From: Isochrysis galbana
Lineage: Eukaryota; Haptophyta; Isochrysidales; Isochrysidaceae
Reading direction: 5' to 3'
Length of the DNA stretch: 64,000 bases
Assembly: GCA_018136815.1 (NCBI GenBank)
Contig: CM030935.1
Location: 5,524,448 to 5,588,447, forward strand
The notes beneath the pieces are model-generated. The model saw only the letters and a list, made by a program, of their open reading frames with translations, did no database searches and was not told the DNA's origin. The position numbers and the translations under genes were made by a program. Shown in pieces: positions 63,351 through 64,000 of this stretch (its first letter is position 1; each line of letters starts with the position of its first letter).

Positions 63351-64000
63351 TCAATCCATATCATCGAATGACGCCACCGCTGGTGCCGCCTCTGTCGGCA
63401 TGGGGGCAGCATCAGCCGGCATCGCAGAAGTGACTGCGGCGGGTACTGAAGCGACCGGGGTCTGCGAAGAGCTTGGCGCAGCGCCCACCCGTGCGGCCGC
63501 CTCCATTTGTGCCATCTGCTGCCGAAGCTGTGCCAGCTGCTGCTGCAGCTCCATCTCCCGCTGCAGGTTCTCCACCTGGCGACGAAGGGCTTCAACACGT
63601 GCCTGGCCGTCATCATCGGGCTCTGCAGTCGCGACGGAAGAAGAGGCCGCCGCGGCGGCTGCGGCGGTGGCGGCTGCGGCGGTGGGGATGGCGGCTGTAG
63701 CGGTGGGCGTAAAGGACGCAGAGGCTGCGTCGACCGCGACTTGCTGAGCCGCCGGCACCGCGGCGGCCTGGGAGGCGCGAACCAGTTCGGCATCTCCGGG
63801 TTTCCGTGCGTGGCGCATCTGCATCCGACTGCGTGCAACACCGGCACGCGCGCTGCGCTCGTCGGAGGCCAGCTCGCTTGCCAGCGTGGCGGCAGGCTGG
63901 CCGGCAGCCGCGCGAGGCTCATCCGCGAGCTGCTGCTGCGCAGGCTCGGCGGCAGCCTCTCGGACCTCGCCTTGTTGTGGCGCGCCCCGCGCACGGGTCG
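63351..64000 (-). CDS. Coiled-coil protein, C-terminal part (runs off the window)
   Basis: An open minus-strand frame from the window edge to the stop at 63351, at least 215 residues. It is Ala/Gln/Glu-rich throughout, with a clear coiled coil RRQVENLQREMELQQQLAQL and QQMAQMEAAARV, preceded by a poly-Ala linker and followed by an acidic end (SFDDMD). No catalytic motif was seen. The start and any further exons lie beyond 64000. Function unknown. Confidence 0.6.
   Translation of the reverse strand, partial: TRARGAPQQGEVREAAAEPAQQQLADEPRAAAGQPAATLASELASDERSARAGVARSRMQMRHARKPGDAELVRASQAAAVPAAQQVAVDAASASFTPTATAAIPTAAAATAAAAAAASSSVATAEPDDDGQARVEALRRQVENLQREMELQQQLAQLRQQMAQMEAAARVGAAPSSSQTPVASVPAAVTSAMPADAAPMPTEAAPAVASFDDMD

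Overview
This window looks like nuclear DNA from a GC-rich unicellular alga. The evidence is: spliced genes with short introns, some with GC-AG instead of GT-AG boundaries; TTAGGG-type telomeric repeats; a selenoprotein T gene with an in-frame TGA; and a bacterial-type ribosomal protein L9 whose N-terminus looks like a signal peptide, as expected for a plastid surrounded by extra membranes. A haptophyte-like alga fits best, but the sequence does not prove it. Two runs of exactly 100 N (13957-14056 and 30105-30204) are scaffold joins. The second is followed directly by about 630 bp of CCCTAA repeats, so the right-hand contig begins at a chromosome end and the join is doubtful.

Layout. 1-5.7 kb: microsatellites, a 624-aa coiled-coil protein (minus) and the 3' part of a Tyr/Arg/Asp-repeat protein (minus). 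5.9-14.0 kb: a minus-strand Ty3/gypsy chromodomain retrotransposon whose 5' end is lost in the first gap. 14.1-18 kb: structured retroposons and (GA)n. 18.8-20.5 kb: an F-box-like/LRR protein (minus). 24.9-26.6 kb: a RING-H2 protein (plus). 27.4-30.1 kb: nested retroposons and an LTR fragment. 30.2-31.2 kb: telomere and AT-rich subtelomere. 32.3-35.5 kb: an MFSD1-like transporter in nine exons (minus). 36.1-38.7 kb: a possible piggyBac-like relic with palindromes. 40.3-46.3 kb: 2-oxoglutarate dehydrogenase E1 in 21 exons (plus). 48.2-49.4 kb: a small retroposon with a 334-codon ORF. 50.4-51.9 kb: selenoprotein T in six exons with a candidate SECIS. 52.4-53.2 kb: a solo LTR. 54.2 kb: a secreted EF-hand gene broken by a MITE. 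56.1-57.4 kb: a seven-helix receptor-like protein. 60.5-62.2 kb: plastid L9 in five exons. 63.35 kb to the end: a coiled-coil protein running out of the window.

The host genes are unrelated housekeeping or regulatory genes on both strands, with no sign of co-transcription. Exon structures for OGDH, MFSD1, SELENOT and RPL9 were worked out by hand. Each gives one continuous frame and restores family-conserved motifs across every junction. Several genes have their short first exon bracketed by purine or pyrimidine microsatellites.

The most notable system is the retrotransposon. Between its Gag remnant and a protease-RT-RNase H-integrase-chromodomain Pol it carries a phage-like C5 cytosine DNA methyltransferase domain (PPC, ENP and RSRTY motifs). 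One mobile element would thus encode both a DNA-methylation writer and a chromatin reader. Other points of interest are a retroposon family with 14-17 bp target-site duplications and mostly T-rich 3' ends, an 8-bp-TSD MITE that puts a stop codon into a gene, and a triplicated splice-donor region in the MFSD1 gene.
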